Below are positions 37,901 through 42,787 of a stretch of DNA of 64,000 bases, one piece after another. The notes under the pieces are model-generated. The model worked only from the letters and a program-made list of their open reading frames with translations. It did no database searches and had not been told where the DNA came from. The number at the start of each line of letters is the position of its first letter. Positions within the stretch are counted from its first letter, which is position 1. The position numbers and the translations under genes are program-made. The stretch is from Capsicum annuum (Eukaryota > Streptophyta > Magnoliopsida > Solanales > Solanaceae): NCBI RefSeq assembly GCF_002878395.1, contig NC_061118.1, forward strand, positions 91,283,016-91,347,015, in the 5' to 3' direction.

Positions 37901-40900
37901 AAGAACACAAACCAAAATCATAACATAACTCAGCAAGAAACAAATTGCACTCAGGACTCCTCTCCTGGCCCCAAAACCTTATCACCTTCTCCAGATCTAC
38001 AAATTTAGACATGCCGTCCTGATACAAAATGCCTCGCCTGGCAACTTCTTCCAGGAGCATGTAACCCAAGTGGTATGCACCGTGATTTCTCGTCGTTTTC
38101 AGGACAAAGCCAACAACATCACTACACTCTGTGACAGGTGAATTAGGAAGATCCTCAGCTTGGTCTGCAAGTCCTGCCTGATTCACAAGATAGGGTCCAA
38201 GAAATTGCATTACAACTTTAGCGAGGTCCCTGTTGGTCTCAAAATCTAACTCTTCTTTGTCTGGTTTACGGCTTCTGAGCCTTTCCAGGCGGCTGCTACG
38301 CCTTTCTTGATGGTGTTCTCCACAAATACTTGATTCATTTTCGCTACTAACACTACCTTTCTCAGACCTGTAATCCCCGATGCAAATGCTTTCAGCAGCT
38401 GTGGAGGGTGAAGTATCTTTCCTTCCTGAAAGCTCCTTAAATTTTCCTGGTATGCTGGGCAATTTAATGATTACTCTAACGTCACCACATACGCCATTCC
38501 CTAGTCCAAGTTCAGAACTAGATTCAATTGATGGATGTAAAATTTTCAAAAGTTCACTGACCAGGGCTGTCCAGGAAACTTGTGGAAGGCAGAACTCCAA
38601 ATTTTGCTTCAATTTTTTGGAAACGGGTTCCTCATCAAGGTCAAAACCTACAGCTTTTCTCTTCTCTGGGAATTGCAGCCGCATATGTTTAGCTTCTAGC
38701 TTGTCTATCCCTCTTGGGGCAAATGAAATTGGTTCAGACTCTTCAATAGTTCTTTTAACAAGCAAAGCTCGAGAATGGGAAGGCCAGTGTCTTAAAATTA
38801 GTTCAGCGACCGAAAGGCAGGCAACCTCATCACCTATAGCAATAAGTACTTCTAAAAGTTTCTCCATGCAATTCCCTGCACGTTAGTCAAGAAGAAGCAA
38901 AGGCTGAAGTTATAGAAAGATGACCTCTGGCATAAGGTGAATATGGAGGCTCTTTAACAGTAAAGGCATGTAACAGGAAAAGCTTATAAAAGGAAGCTTA
39001 TAAGAACTTAAGCATGACATAAAATGCTTACAGTTATTGGGACTGCAGTATAACCCTTGTTCAAAAGCCCAGCGGGAAATGCTCAACATTCCTATTGAGC
39101 ATGCTAAAGTTCCCAGCTTATTCCAGACAACAGAATCTTTATTATCAATCTCTACAGCTTGAAGATAACATTGCAAAGCATCTTTGTAGTAAGGAGAACC
39201 TTGTTGTAGAAAAACAGTGGCAAGATTTTTCAGAGCCAAATATCTGCAGAAATGTGAATTACAGTAACATATATGTTTATAAAAGTAAGTTTGTCATTAG
39301 AAGAGGAGAAGGGTTGAGGGTTGGCCCATTATCCACCAAGTTTAGAACTGTGTTCGATGTCCCTCTCAAGGCTTTCTCAGTTACAACAACATACCCAGTG
39401 TAGTCCACAAAGTGGGGTCTGGGGAGGGTACAGCGTATGCAGACCTTACCCCAAACTCAAAAGTAAAGAGGTTGTTTCCGATAGACCATCTGCTCAAGAA
39501 AAACAGTCAAAGCAGTTCAGAAGGAAGTGCCACGACCAATCATATTACAGGTACTATTGCACAAATTAGGGGTGAACTTCATGCTAAAATCTTTGAGAAG
39601 TGCCAAGGCCCCTATTTTGAGGATTTGGTTTATGTTGCAAACTATAAGAAAGAAATAAAAGTGTTGCATCTTTATCAATAGATTAAGCAGGTCACAAAAT
39701 TCAATATGGTGACAAAGCAAGATACGGTCCACATTTCAAGTCTCATCACCACCTATCAACAGAAATATTTCCATGTGAGTGGTCCAAATAAACGAACTGA
39801 TCAGCACATGATGAGCTGTTATAGACCTAATTTAAAAAAAATAATTTAAGGGTCTCTTGCAACAGTTTAACCTTTTAGAAGAGGCAATATAAATTCGTTC
39901 TATTGGCTTTACAAGATGTATTGTACCAGAGATATCTTCACTAGCTACAACTCTTTTTTAATAACTGAGAAATACCTGAGACTCAGTAGCGCACGGTTAA
40001 TATAGCCACTACATATTTTAATTAGTATTGTTTTTAATACAGCCACTACATTTAAAAAGAGAGAGAGAGAGAGATCCAACTTGGCTTGTTGGTCTTAATG
40101 CTCCATTAACAACTCTTTACTTCATCATGGACTGCGTACACTTTACTTTACCCTCCCCAGACCCCACTTTGTGGGAATACACTGGGTATGTTGTTGTTGT
40201 ATTGTTTTTACACAATTTAAATCTGATTCTCCTTACATCTGAATTTTATGACACTATCCATTTTGGAACATCCGAAAATGTTTGACAATATTTTATTTAC
40301 TCAATTGCTAAACTACTCAAGTTTTCAACTTTGACATGTTCTTTTGTCTATCGAACTAGCTTTTCACTTATTATTAAAATATTTTATTATGCTGTCACTA
40401 ATATGATATATAAGTTAAATTTCCTCACTTCCACCAGCAAGGTTCAAACCCCATAAATCCCCCTTCCTCCTCCTTATGCAACACTAACGTTTCTTTGCTA
40501 GAGAAAAAAAAATATAAGTCAAATAAGATATCTTGAACTCAGTGTCCTGATTTCTACCTTCACATAAAAAGGGACGAAAGAAATATATCTTTGTGGGAGT
40601 TCCATGTTTTAAAGTGTGTGACCATCTTATCTAAAAGCTTAAACAGATAGAGAGACCACACTTTTTATTGACTTAAATTTGTCTTCAACAAGCCCCCTCG
40701 CATACTTCTTGAAGTGTGTGAAAATTCATTTTTCTTTTAAATAATTGGTAATGAAAAGACTTGAACCCAAGGCACCTGGAGATTGTGATACCATGTCAAA
40801 GTGTGCAACTGTTTCATCTAACAGTTTAAAATGTTAGACAAATAGCACTTTTTATTAACTTAATTTTTTTCTTCAACATGAATAAAGGTGCACCAATTTT

Positions 40901-42787
40901 CTAAAATCAGACGCTCAAACTAGTCCTTCTATAACATCATGCTCTTTTAGATAGAGGCGGATCCAGGATCCAACTCTCCGGGTGCCAAGTAAACTTAACA
41001 ATGGGATGCGGAGAGAGGTGGCCGGTGAGGCTGAGGCCGTGACCTTTGTCGGCAATGCCAAAAACTCCGGCGGTAGCAGCAGCAAAGACCAAAAAAGCAG
41101 AGAGCAATGATGATTTAGGAATTGGGATTTGGGAGGAATGGTTTTTTTAAAAAAAAATTTGAGGAGAGAGAATAAAATTATGCACTTTTTAATACAAATA
41201 TTAACTACTAATATTTGAAAAATAAAAGAAAAATTCAATGTAATTACTATTAATACATATATAAAAAAGGGTTGCCAACTATTAGTAGTTATTTGTGGCT
41301 TCACTTCAGCCTAAAATTAAGGGAAAAAGTAAGGTTGCCAGCCGAGCAAATGTGACACTTTGCCACTCGGACCAAACAACACTTCAGTCTTGGGGGTGGC
41401 ATGTTAATTATTTGACTATATCCGTGTATATATGTGTATATATAGAGAGAGCTTCCGTCGAAGTTTGTGGGTGGCGTGGCACCCTCAACTCTCTTAATAG
41501 ATCCGCCCTGCTTTTAGATATCTTTAAGATCTTCAATTAAATATAGTCTAGCACTAACAATAACGCGAAATTTCGACAACCAATGACAGAGGGAAAGAGC
41601 AATAAATTGGCTTCAGTTTTAAATGAAAGGGAAAATTATATAGAGAATGTTCTAAAGCCAGCAAGAAGAGATGGTAGTTCATTAGCTACTCTAGATTACT
41701 AGAGAAGTAGTAGCCAGGAACAAGCAAGTACGAGAAGAAATTACAACAAAATCAGAACCAGAAGTTCGAGCAAGAAGTTAGGCCTCAATCACACCTGAGC
41801 TGCAAAAGATGACCATCACTAGAATTACTATCCACCTATAATGAAAATACAAAAATAAGAAGAAGAAGAAGAAGAAGAAGAAGAACAAAAATAACCATTA
41901 GTAAGGACGTGGCAGAAAAGATGGTGATTCCAAGGTAACTATCAGCATGTACCTGTGAATTTGCAACCAGAGGATCCTTTAATACAGACTCCAAAAGCTC
42001 ACGAGCCTTTTTGTAGTCTTTAGCATCCAGTTTCAAAAGTCCTTCATGGTAAGTTTGTGATAAATGAAATTCCTGCAAAACCCAAATCACAAATCCATAG
42101 TAAAAAGAGAGAAATCAAAATAGTTCCTCCCTGCTTTCTCTTCATCAAAGTAAAACAATAAAACTTGTAGAAAAGTATCATCCATATAAGAAACAAGTTA
42201 TCACAATATTGCACGCAGAGTATAGAATCGCCAACTATTAAGGAAGAGGGAAAAGAAAAAAAGAGAGATAATTGCACGCAAGGGTGTGAAAATGAAGTGG
42301 GTCGAGCACCATGAGGTCTCAAGTCTCAGGTTCAAATCCAGCGGAGACAAAACAATAGATGATTTCTTCCCATTTGTTCTAGACTTGGTGGATAGAGTTA
42401 CCGAGTTTGATGCTGGTGGGCAATGGTAGGTATCCCGTAGAATTAGTGGAGATGAAATGTATTATAATGCTTAAAAGCAACTACCTTTCTCAAATTTTAA
42501 ATGCTTTATAGAGGAATATATAATCAATTAAACATTCAGTGGGAAAAAGGACTTTTTTTTGTTTTTATTAGGGTACTGAAAGCAAGAACAAGAACACAAC
42601 TGCAGAAGTTTGTTTGTATACCTGGGCTTCTTTGGTAGGGGCTAAAGGTTCCCATTGGCTTATTGATTCTGTATCGTTGATGGCCGCAATCGAAAACTGA
42701 AACCCAAAAGCAAACAAACAGTTGAAAAATGATCAATAGATATACAGCGACCAGTTAATTTTGTTTGAATTGTTCATAGCTTACCAT
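1543..42787 (-). CDS. CABIN1: CABIN1-like gene (calcineurin-binding protein cabin-1 homologue), 14 exons, 3' end off the window
   Basis: Fourteen exons joined at GT-AG sites give an unbroken reading frame of about 1506 codons. It starts [12 protein letters not shown] and contains the conserved blocks [42 protein letters not shown] and [12 protein letters not shown] recognise it as the plant homologue of human CABIN1, a TPR scaffold that with HIRA, ubinuclein and ASF1 forms the HIR complex for replication-independent H3.3 deposition in the nucleus. Tetratricopeptide-like helices lie at about residues 27-170 and again at about 1260-1450. Plant family members are, as I recall, roughly 1900-2000 residues, so several hundred C-terminal residues are missing; the frame ends at a splice donor with no stop. 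The gene spans over 41 kb because introns 6 (12.9 kb) and 11 (19.3 kb) are full of transposons. No coding lesion was found in any exon. Identity is secure; the chromatin role is taken from the family. Confidence 0.95.
1932..2523. other. Intron 13 of CABIN1
   Basis: 592 bp between exons 14 and 13, AT-rich. No transposon ends or RNA genes recognised. Confidence 0.8.
2524..2716 (-). CDS. CABIN1: CABIN1 exon 13 (TPR-like)
   Basis: 193 nt, [20 protein letters not shown] through [20 protein letters not shown] to EEALK. This is a canonical TPR-like helix pair. The acceptor is TTTCAG and the donor GTTTGG. It is separated from exon 12 by only 71 bp. Confidence 0.94.
2788..2945 (-). CDS. CABIN1: CABIN1 exon 12
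   Basis: 158 nt, [20 protein letters not shown] through [11 protein letters not shown]. It resumes the exon 11 frame exactly after a 19.3-kb intron, between CTTTCAG and GTAAGTCC. It was not seen as a stand-alone open frame and is supported by codon phase and family resemblance. Confidence 0.94.
2946..3928. other. Left part of intron 11, before the first transposon
   Basis: AT-rich intron sequence with many short stops in all frames. Nothing recognisable. It ends at the 15-bp target repeat of RTE copy A. Confidence 0.7.
3944..5509 (-). mobile_element. RTE-type LINE, copy A, 5'-truncated and decayed
   Basis: On the minus strand the frames read [20 protein letters not shown] (about 5003-5224) and [20 protein letters not shown] (about 4453-4788). 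These are the reverse transcriptase catalytic block and C-terminal domain of plant RTE LINEs. The tail (TTG)n lies at the left end (ACAACAAC from 3944) and the 5' end breaks off inside the RT near 5509. The whole element is flanked by a 15-bp direct repeat, CTACTTCTGACTTTT at 3929 and CTACTTCTAACTTTT at 5510, a convincing target duplication. It carries stops, frameshifts and a C-homopolymer near 5236. Confidence 0.88.
4175..4331 (-). mobile_element. 157-bp RTE/TS-SINE 3' tail inserted in RTE copy A
   Basis: A second (CAA)n tail and the same 3' end module (GTGTATTCCCACCTAGTGGG) lie inside the 3' region of copy A. The piece is flanked by a 17-bp repeat, GCCACAAGATAATACTA at 4158 and GCCACAAGATACTACTA at 4332. 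It is either a very short RTE copy or a SINE sharing the RTE tail. Confidence 0.75.
5525..5967. other. Intron 11 spacer, AT-rich
   Basis: Between RTE copy A and the inverted repeat. No recognisable gene or element. Confidence 0.6.
5968..6718. repeat. Long inverted repeat (foldback) containing opposed Au-SINE sequences
   Basis: The left arm (about 5968-6204) and the right arm (about 6243-6278 and 6504-6718) are reverse complements with moderate divergence. Both contain the block TTTAAAAAA..AAGTCCTCTCGTC and then GCACTAAAGCTC, which is the complement of the Au SINE 3' part; in the right arm the Au sequence is in sense orientation. Apart from a 225-bp SINE that interrupts the right arm, the arms are separated by only about 40 bp, so the region could fold into a hairpin of more than 200 bp. 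Whether it is a foldback transposon or two head-to-head copies of one repeat is not clear. Confidence 0.75.
6279..6503 (+). mobile_element. tRNA-derived SINE inserted in the foldback arm
   Basis: It has a tRNA-like head, with a box A-like GTGGACTAGTGG and a box B GGTTCAAATCC at 6335-6345. The body is TCTTCCCATCTGTCCTAGCC..GGTATCCCGTG..CACCATTGTTATC and the tail is A-rich. The same family occurs at 36060-36232, 36471-36538 and 42283-42460. It splits the Au-like arm between TTTGTGGTC and TATGGTCTGG. Confidence 0.8.
6804..6880 (+). mobile_element. 5'-truncated Au-type SINE with perfect 12-bp TSD
   Basis: The 3' part of an Au SINE (GCGCATAGCGG, TTTAGTGCACCGGGCTGCC, T tail), flanked on both sides by ATACACTCTTTT (6792-6803 and 6881-6892). 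The T-rich 3' tail is characteristic of Au SINEs. Confidence 0.88.
6942..8213 (-). mobile_element. Copia-1: 1.27-kb non-autonomous LTR retrotransposon
   Basis: Two LTRs of about 172 bp (6942-7113 and 8043-8213). A polypurine tract (CTTGAGGGGGAG on the minus strand) abuts the left LTR, and a primer-binding site complementary to initiator tRNA-Met (TGGTATCAGAGC on the minus strand, 8031-8042) abuts the right one. Flanks GTAAC and GTAAA form a near-perfect 5-bp target duplication. The interior has no gag or pol; only a trace of the RNase H end (TTGGTGAAGATATCTGCAAG) survives beside the polypurine tract. The LTRs resemble those of copia-2, so it is probably a deletion derivative mobilised by that family. 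Confidence 0.88.
7464..7920 (-). repeat. Two tandem-repeat blocks inside copia-1
   Basis: At 7464-7660 a unit of roughly 55-60 bp containing GGGTCGGAATGACGGCACGA recurs four times. At about 7690-7915 a unit of roughly 45-55 bp containing GATGCATGGTGCTACGCAA and AGATATGAGAAAATAGTCAC recurs about five times. The units are diverged. No open frame crosses the blocks, so they look like leader or non-coding cargo. Confidence 0.75.
8219..8689. other. Intron 11 spacer
   Basis: AT-rich with no recognised gene or element. Confidence 0.6.
8690..8932 (-). mobile_element. hAT-type MITE, internally deleted copy
   Basis: Its reverse complement aligns along most of its length with the MITE at 32923-33321: TGTTATCAAA at the start, then CTAATAACTATGAGCATGAA, GTGAAGTATCAATTTTTTAG, AAGAGGCTTGTTGG, CACATTAAGTGAAGC, and a GGTGGCACTAG end. 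About 130 bp near its start are missing compared with that copy. A Stowaway-like MITE begins right after its end. No clear target duplication was found. Confidence 0.7.
8934..9167 (+). mobile_element. Stowaway-like (Tc1/mariner) MITE
   Basis: 234 bp with terminal inverted repeats CTCCTTCCATCCCATTTTAT and CTCCCTTCGTCCTATTTTAT (right end on the complement), and TA/TT at the flanks as expected for a TA target duplication. AT-rich and non-coding. Confidence 0.85.
9168..9522. other. Intron 11 spacer before copia-3
   Basis: AT-rich sequence without gene signal. It ends at AATAT, one copy of the copia-3 target duplication. Confidence 0.6.
9641..14611 (-). mobile_element. Copia-2: 4.97-kb LTR retrotransposon inserted in the copia-3 LTR
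   Basis: Two 141-bp LTRs (9641-9781 and 14471-14611). A TGGTATCAGAG primer-binding site lies inside the right one and a polypurine tract CTTGAGGGGGAG inside the left one. Flanks ATGTA and ATGTC are the target duplication within copia-3's LTR. Orientation is minus, antiparallel to its host element. The LTRs look very similar by eye, consistent with a moderately young insertion. The leader at 14003-14470 is non-coding. Confidence 0.92.
9789..14002 (-). pseudogene. Copia-2 gag-pol, interrupted by stops and frameshifts
   Basis: In coding order: gag from an ATG at 14000-14002 (MSFGYDVFG) to about 13345; a zinc knuckle C-x2-C-x4-H near 13200-13260 with a stop inside it; protease [16 protein letters not shown] (about 12900-12960), with an intact DSG; pre-integrase [12 protein letters not shown] (12504-12728); integrase 12477-11851 with the [21 protein letters not shown] and FRSDNALEY motifs; reverse transcriptase 11834-10800 with LVAKGYTQ and [19 protein letters not shown]; RNase H 10376-9789 with [20 protein letters not shown] and ending LYAPA-stop. 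Several breaks separate these blocks, so no complete polyprotein is possible. Confidence 0.9.
14749..17390 (+). mobile_element. RTE-type LINE, copy B
   Basis: It starts within the endonuclease domain directly after the copia-3 5' LTR end, so it is 5'-truncated, and ends with CACTGGGTTTG(TTG)n at 17390. It closely resembles copy E (52272-56405 on the other strand). No matching target duplication was found. The copia-3 primer-binding site is missing at the junction, suggesting that a deletion accompanied insertion. Confidence 0.9.
14770..17043 (+). pseudogene. RTE copy B endonuclease-reverse transcriptase
   Basis: The frame opens in the endonuclease C-terminus ([20 protein letters not shown]). 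A linker rich in Lys and Glu follows, then reverse transcriptase with [59 protein letters not shown] and the catalytic [10 protein letters not shown]. The C-terminal domain is [20 protein letters not shown] and ends at ITAEE-stop (17041-17043). There are two lesions: a TAG at 15953-15955 and a frameshifting 14-bp tandem duplication at 16153-16180. Otherwise the sequence is well preserved. Confidence 0.9.
17480..21744 (+). pseudogene. Copia-3 gag-pol remnant
   Basis: Gag runs from about 17480 ([20 protein letters not shown]) to 18410. Protease reads [13 protein letters not shown] at about 18411, so the catalytic D-S/T-G triplet has become DSE. Pre-integrase ([17 protein letters not shown]) is at 18733-19020 and a shattered integrase at 19021-19560. 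Reverse transcriptase spans about 20129-20928 ([39 protein letters not shown]), with the YVDD box changed to YKDD. RNase H ([33 protein letters not shown]) ends at 21744 with HSPA-stop. Many stops and frameshifts make it non-functional. Confidence 0.88.
22006..22207. other. Intron 11 start, next to exon 11
   Basis: Short stretch of ordinary intron between copia-3's target repeat ACTAT and the exon 11 donor. Confidence 0.7.
22208..22363 (-). CDS. CABIN1: CABIN1 exon 11
   Basis: 156 nt, [20 protein letters not shown] to ALAKTADQQ. It includes a basic helix ([13 protein letters not shown]). The acceptor is GGGAACACAG. The donor GTATGC opens the 19.3-kb intron 11. Confidence 0.95.
22499..22709 (-). 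CDS. CABIN1: CABIN1 exon 10
   Basis: 211 nt, [20 protein letters not shown] to [10 protein letters not shown]. It is helical and resembles a TPR-like or helical-repeat segment. The acceptor is TTTGCAG and the donor GTAAATATTC. Phase matches exons 9 and 11. Confidence 0.95.
22807..23042 (-). CDS. CABIN1: CABIN1 exon 9
   Basis: 236 nt, starting [20 protein letters not shown], with [17 protein letters not shown] after it; this is a strongly conserved plant CABIN1 block. It ends with two bases of an Arg codon at donor GTAAAC. The acceptor is TCCTTCAG. Introns 8 and 9 are 114 and 97 bp. Confidence 0.95.
23157..23867 (-). CDS. CABIN1: CABIN1 exon 8
   Basis: 711 nt, residues 823-1059, phase 0. It starts [18 protein letters not shown]. 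The middle is acidic, Ser-rich and probably disordered (residues about 870-985). It ends with [18 protein letters not shown] and ILPYAKASS. The acceptor is CATGTCAG and the donor GTAAGTG. The variable middle and conserved ends are as expected for the family. Confidence 0.94.
23987..24196 (-). CDS. CABIN1: CABIN1 exon 7
   Basis: 210 nt, residues 753-822, phase 0 at both ends. It starts [20 protein letters not shown] and ends NVPIKTQ. The acceptor is CCCTTGCAG and the donor GTGAGAC. A decayed duplicate of its 3' part lies about 630 bp upstream, inside intron 6 (24821-24979). Confidence 0.95.
24197..24820. other. Intron 6 sequence next to exon 7
   Basis: AT-rich intron with no recognised element. 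It leads directly into the exon 7 relic. Confidence 0.65.
24821..24979 (-). pseudogene. Decayed duplicate of CABIN1 exon 7 plus its donor side
   Basis: The plus-strand blocks AGAAAGATG(C)TTCATTTGAG, TTTGGGATCAA, AGTTTACAAAATGCATTAT and TTTCTCTTTGTT occur in the same order as in exon 7 and the adjoining intron 7 donor (23976-24080). A segment of about 65 bp is repeated inside the relic (two copies of GAAGTTTACA..CATTATCTACAT). Because the match includes the exon-intron boundary, it is a DNA-level duplication and not a processed copy. The frame is destroyed, so it should not be spliced as a coding exon. Confidence 0.75.
25055..25614 (-). mobile_element. L1-type LINE 3' fragment inside the copia-4 5' LTR
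   Basis: The minus-strand frame at 25187-25456 reads [21 protein letters not shown]. This resembles the C-terminal WxxWxERNxRxF...LYFWC region downstream of plant L1 reverse transcriptases. The 3' untranslated part runs to about 25059, where TTTTTT on the plus strand gives a short A tail on the minus strand. Confidence 0.65.
25615..25969. repeat. LTR-like sequence, unclassified
   Basis: Starts TGTTAGGATCTTTGGAG, typical of a copia LTR start, and contains TTATATCTCCCCTTAAATAGG. It has no partner LTR in the window and no coding sequence. It may be a solo LTR or a fragment. Confidence 0.4.
25988..26112 (+). mobile_element. Two adjacent truncated Au-type SINE pieces
   Basis: The first piece (25988-26057) runs GGCCCTTCCCCGGACCCTGC..CACCGGGCTGCCCTTTTG and is flanked by an 18-bp direct repeat AATAACCCTATTCCACGC (25970-25987 and 26058-26075). 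A second, shorter piece begins immediately at 26076 (ATAGCGGGAGCTTTAGTGC) and is followed by CCCTATTCCATGC, a third copy of the target. Confidence 0.82.
26467..27438 (+). pseudogene. hAT transposase C-terminal fragment (dimerisation domain)
   Basis: The frame runs [19 protein letters not shown] to WWRLYGSE, then [20 protein letters not shown] followed by [10 protein letters not shown]. This is the C-terminal hAT dimerisation domain (PF05699 type). After FEH a GTAAGAG...TTTGCAG intron (about 26940-27029) rejoins at [20 protein letters not shown]. It ends with an acidic tail and [14 protein letters not shown] at 27438. At least two frameshifts (near 27240 and 27400) and in-frame stops upstream disable it. 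The N-terminal BED and catalytic parts are absent. Confidence 0.85.
27439..27779 (+). other. 3' flank of the hAT fragment
   Basis: T-rich sequence with a GC-rich segment of CGCATCGCG / TGCGTGATGCGG type and ending near CTTTGAACACTAG. This could be the terminal region of the hAT element, by analogy with the GACAACACAG end of the MITE at 33321. The boundary is inferred. Confidence 0.4.
27780..30013 (+). mobile_element. RTE-type LINE, copy C, 5'-truncated
   Basis: It begins in the linker before reverse transcriptase (about 27780) and ends with the family 3' module GGTGGGAATACACTGGGTAT(GTT)n at 30013. The 3' untranslated region differs from copies B and E and resembles copy A, so at least two RTE subfamilies are present. 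The target duplication was not identified. Confidence 0.88.
27800..29660 (+). pseudogene. RTE copy C reverse transcriptase
   Basis: The reverse transcriptase has [56 protein letters not shown] and [20 protein letters not shown]. The C-terminal domain is [18 protein letters not shown], ending RIRVEG-stop near 29660. Lesions are a 14-bp tandem duplication at 27829-27856 that breaks the frame, a TAG at 28805-28807 replacing the Gln of HQGSTLSP, and a frameshift near 29475. Confidence 0.88.
30014..32384 (+). mobile_element. Gypsy-type LTR fragment or solo LTR
   Basis: About 2.3 kb of non-coding DNA ending in TTGAGTTTTTGGGTCGTGAG, preceded by GTAGATGCCATCATAAC. I know this as the typical terminal sequence of long Ty3/gypsy (chromovirus-like) LTRs in Solanaceae. 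It contains about 2.5 copies of a roughly 55-bp repeat (GGTTCAAGTCCGG-type, 31346-31470). No gypsy coding domain is present. The left boundary is uncertain because copy C abuts it. Confidence 0.6.
32440..34380 (+). pseudogene. Copia-4 pol fragments
   Basis: Pre-integrase ([10 protein letters not shown], about 32462-32490); integrase ([20 protein letters not shown], about 32719-32874); the integrase-RT linker ([20 protein letters not shown], about 33358-33480); and reverse transcriptase ([20 protein letters not shown], about 33935-34060, then a frameshift before [12 protein letters not shown]). All frames are broken. It is the same broad copia lineage as copia-2. Confidence 0.75.
32923..33321 (+). 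mobile_element. hAT-type MITE with 8-bp target duplication
   Basis: 399 bp inserted in the copia-4 integrase-to-RT linker. Termini are CAATGTTATCAA and TTGACAACACAG (inverted: CTGTGTTGTCAA). Flanks TTTGGGAG and TTTGGGAC agree at 7 of 8 bases. Removing it rejoins the copia frame (VFG / [10 protein letters not shown]). The interior is AT-rich and non-coding. A relative lies at 8690-8932. Confidence 0.88.
34401..34650. mobile_element. MITE with 13-bp perfect TIRs and TTT target duplication
   Basis: 250 bp with terminal inverted repeats GGGGTCGTTTGGT and ACCAAACGACCCC, flanked on both sides by TTT. The interior repeats GTTATCCC / GGGATTAGT in both orientations, and an extra internal copy of the right end lies at about 34585-34617. 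The 3-bp target site suggests PIF/Harbinger; superfamily assignment is tentative. Confidence 0.82.
34795..35688 (+). mobile_element. RTE-type LINE, copy D, heavily decayed
   Basis: Blocks of the family C-terminal domain survive: [40 protein letters not shown] and the 3' end CACTGGGTATG(TTG)n at 35688. A segment around GTATTGGAG is tandemly duplicated near 34803 and 34878. It lies between the copia-4 RT ([23 protein letters not shown]) and the last codons of its RNase H ([16 protein letters not shown]). Confidence 0.78.
35904..36059. other. Intron 6 spacer
   Basis: Nothing recognisable between copia-4 and the SINE. Confidence 0.6.
36060..36232 (-). mobile_element. tRNA-derived SINE body, minus strand, partly duplicated
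   Basis: The reverse complement contains CTAGGTGATTTCTTCCCATT, GCCGGTGGGAGGTAG, GGTACCCGGTGG, AATAGTCGAGGTGCGAGC and CACCACTGTTAT, the body and 3' end of the SINE family seen at 6279 and 42283. The ACCGGGTGCCT segment occurs twice, so the middle is expanded. The tRNA-like head is missing. Confidence 0.7.
36471..36538 (+). mobile_element. 5'-truncated SINE with perfect 13-bp TSD
   Basis: The 3' end of the same SINE (GTGGAATTAGTCGAGGTGCG, CACAATGGTTATC, A tail), flanked by ATTACAATGATAG at 36458-36470 and 36539-36551. Confidence 0.87.
36552..37070. other. Intron 6 start, with a poly-T/poly-G tract
   Basis: Contains a T run followed by a G run at about 36679-36709, possibly the tail of a decayed element or an assembly problem. 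Otherwise unremarkable intron up to exon 6. Confidence 0.6.
37071..38875 (-). CDS. CABIN1: CABIN1 exon 6 (largest exon, 1805 nt)
   Basis: Residues 151-752. It begins [20 protein letters not shown] and finishes the TPR block with [18 protein letters not shown] basic stretch follows ([20 protein letters not shown]), which could act as a nuclear localisation signal, and another lies around [20 protein letters not shown]. The remainder is helical and typical of the family. The acceptor is CGTGCAG. The donor GTAATTC at its 3' end opens the 12.9-kb intron 6. The shorter open frame on the opposite strand at 38380-38886 is a shadow. Confidence 0.96.
39032..39243 (-). CDS. CABIN1: CABIN1 exon 5 (TPR)
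   Basis: 212 nt, residues 80-151. It encodes [15 protein letters not shown]...[20 protein letters not shown], a clear TPR repeat, then [16 protein letters not shown]. It ends with one base of a Trp codon that is completed by exon 6. The acceptor is TTTCTGCAG and the donor GTAAGC. Confidence 0.95.
39383..39500 (-). mobile_element. RTE/TS-SINE 3' end fragment in intron 4
   Basis: (CAA)n followed by CATACCCAGTGTAG.CCACAAAGTGGGG and TTGTTTCCGATAGACC. This is the shared 3' module of the RTE LINEs and TS-like SINEs, reverse orientation. Confidence 0.75.
40118..40200 (+). mobile_element. RTE/TS-SINE 3' end fragment in intron 4, forward orientation
   Basis: GGACTGCGTACACTTTAC, CCTCCCCAGACCCCACTT and CACTGGGTATG(TTG)n. 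It lies about 620 bp from the opposite-strand piece at 39383. Confidence 0.78.
40607..40880. repeat. Diverged direct repeat in intron 4
   Basis: Two related blocks, at about 40607-40745 and 40789-40880, share AAAGTGTG..CATCTTATCTAAAAG / CATCTAACAGTTTAAA, CACTTTTTATTGACTTAA and CTTCAACA. The origin is unknown; it may be an old SINE or a gene-fragment repeat. Confidence 0.5.
40954..41510. mobile_element. MITE-like element with inverted ends and 10-bp flanking repeats
   Basis: The left end GAGGCGGATCCAGGATCC and the right end (complement) CAGGGCGGATCTATTAAG are related inverted sequences. CTTTTAGATA flanks both sides (40944-40953 and 41511-41520). 557 bp with no coding signal. The size of the repeat is nearest to the 9-bp Mutator target, but the family is not certain. 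Confidence 0.65.
41795..41835 (-). CDS. CABIN1: CABIN1 exon 4 (41-nt micro-exon)
   Basis: 41 nt encoding [14 protein letters not shown], with the last codon split AG|A across intron 4. It is bounded by TTATAG and GTGTGATTG. It is found only because exons 3 and 5 need a bridge of this phase, and its product agrees with the homologous linker that precedes [10 protein letters not shown]. It is too short to appear as an open frame by itself. Confidence 0.88.
41953..42072 (-). CDS. CABIN1: CABIN1 exon 3 (first TPR-like helices)
   Basis: 120 nt, residues 27-66, [20 protein letters not shown] onward. This is a TPR-like helix pair ([17 protein letters not shown]). It lies between TTTTGCAG and GTACATG and is phase 0 at both ends. 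Intron 3 (117 bp) contains a GAA microsatellite at about 41856-41884. Confidence 0.95.
42283..42460 (+). mobile_element. tRNA-derived SINE in intron 2
   Basis: Same family as 6279-6503: box B GGTTCAAATCC at 42329-42339, then GATTTCTTCCCATTTGTTCT, GGTGGATAGAGTTACC and GGTATCCCGTAGAATTAG. The A-rich tail is poorly defined. It is antisense to CABIN1. Confidence 0.78.
42622..42696 (-). CDS. CABIN1: CABIN1 exon 2
   Basis: 75 nt encoding residues 2-26, [11 protein letters not shown]...PTKEAQ, the most conserved N-terminal block of plant CABIN1. It is bounded by GGGTTTCAG and GTATAC and is phase 0 at both ends. Intron 1 is 88 bp. Intron 2 is 549 bp and carries a tRNA-derived SINE. Confidence 0.93.

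Noticed and set aside
38380..38886. 168-codon open frame on the plus strand
   Set aside because: It lies exactly antisense to CABIN1 exon 6 and has no family resemblance.
41836..42090. Leu-rich C-terminus following exon 3
   Set aside because: The Leu run is translation of the GAA microsatellite in intron 3, after a clear GT donor at 41951-41952.
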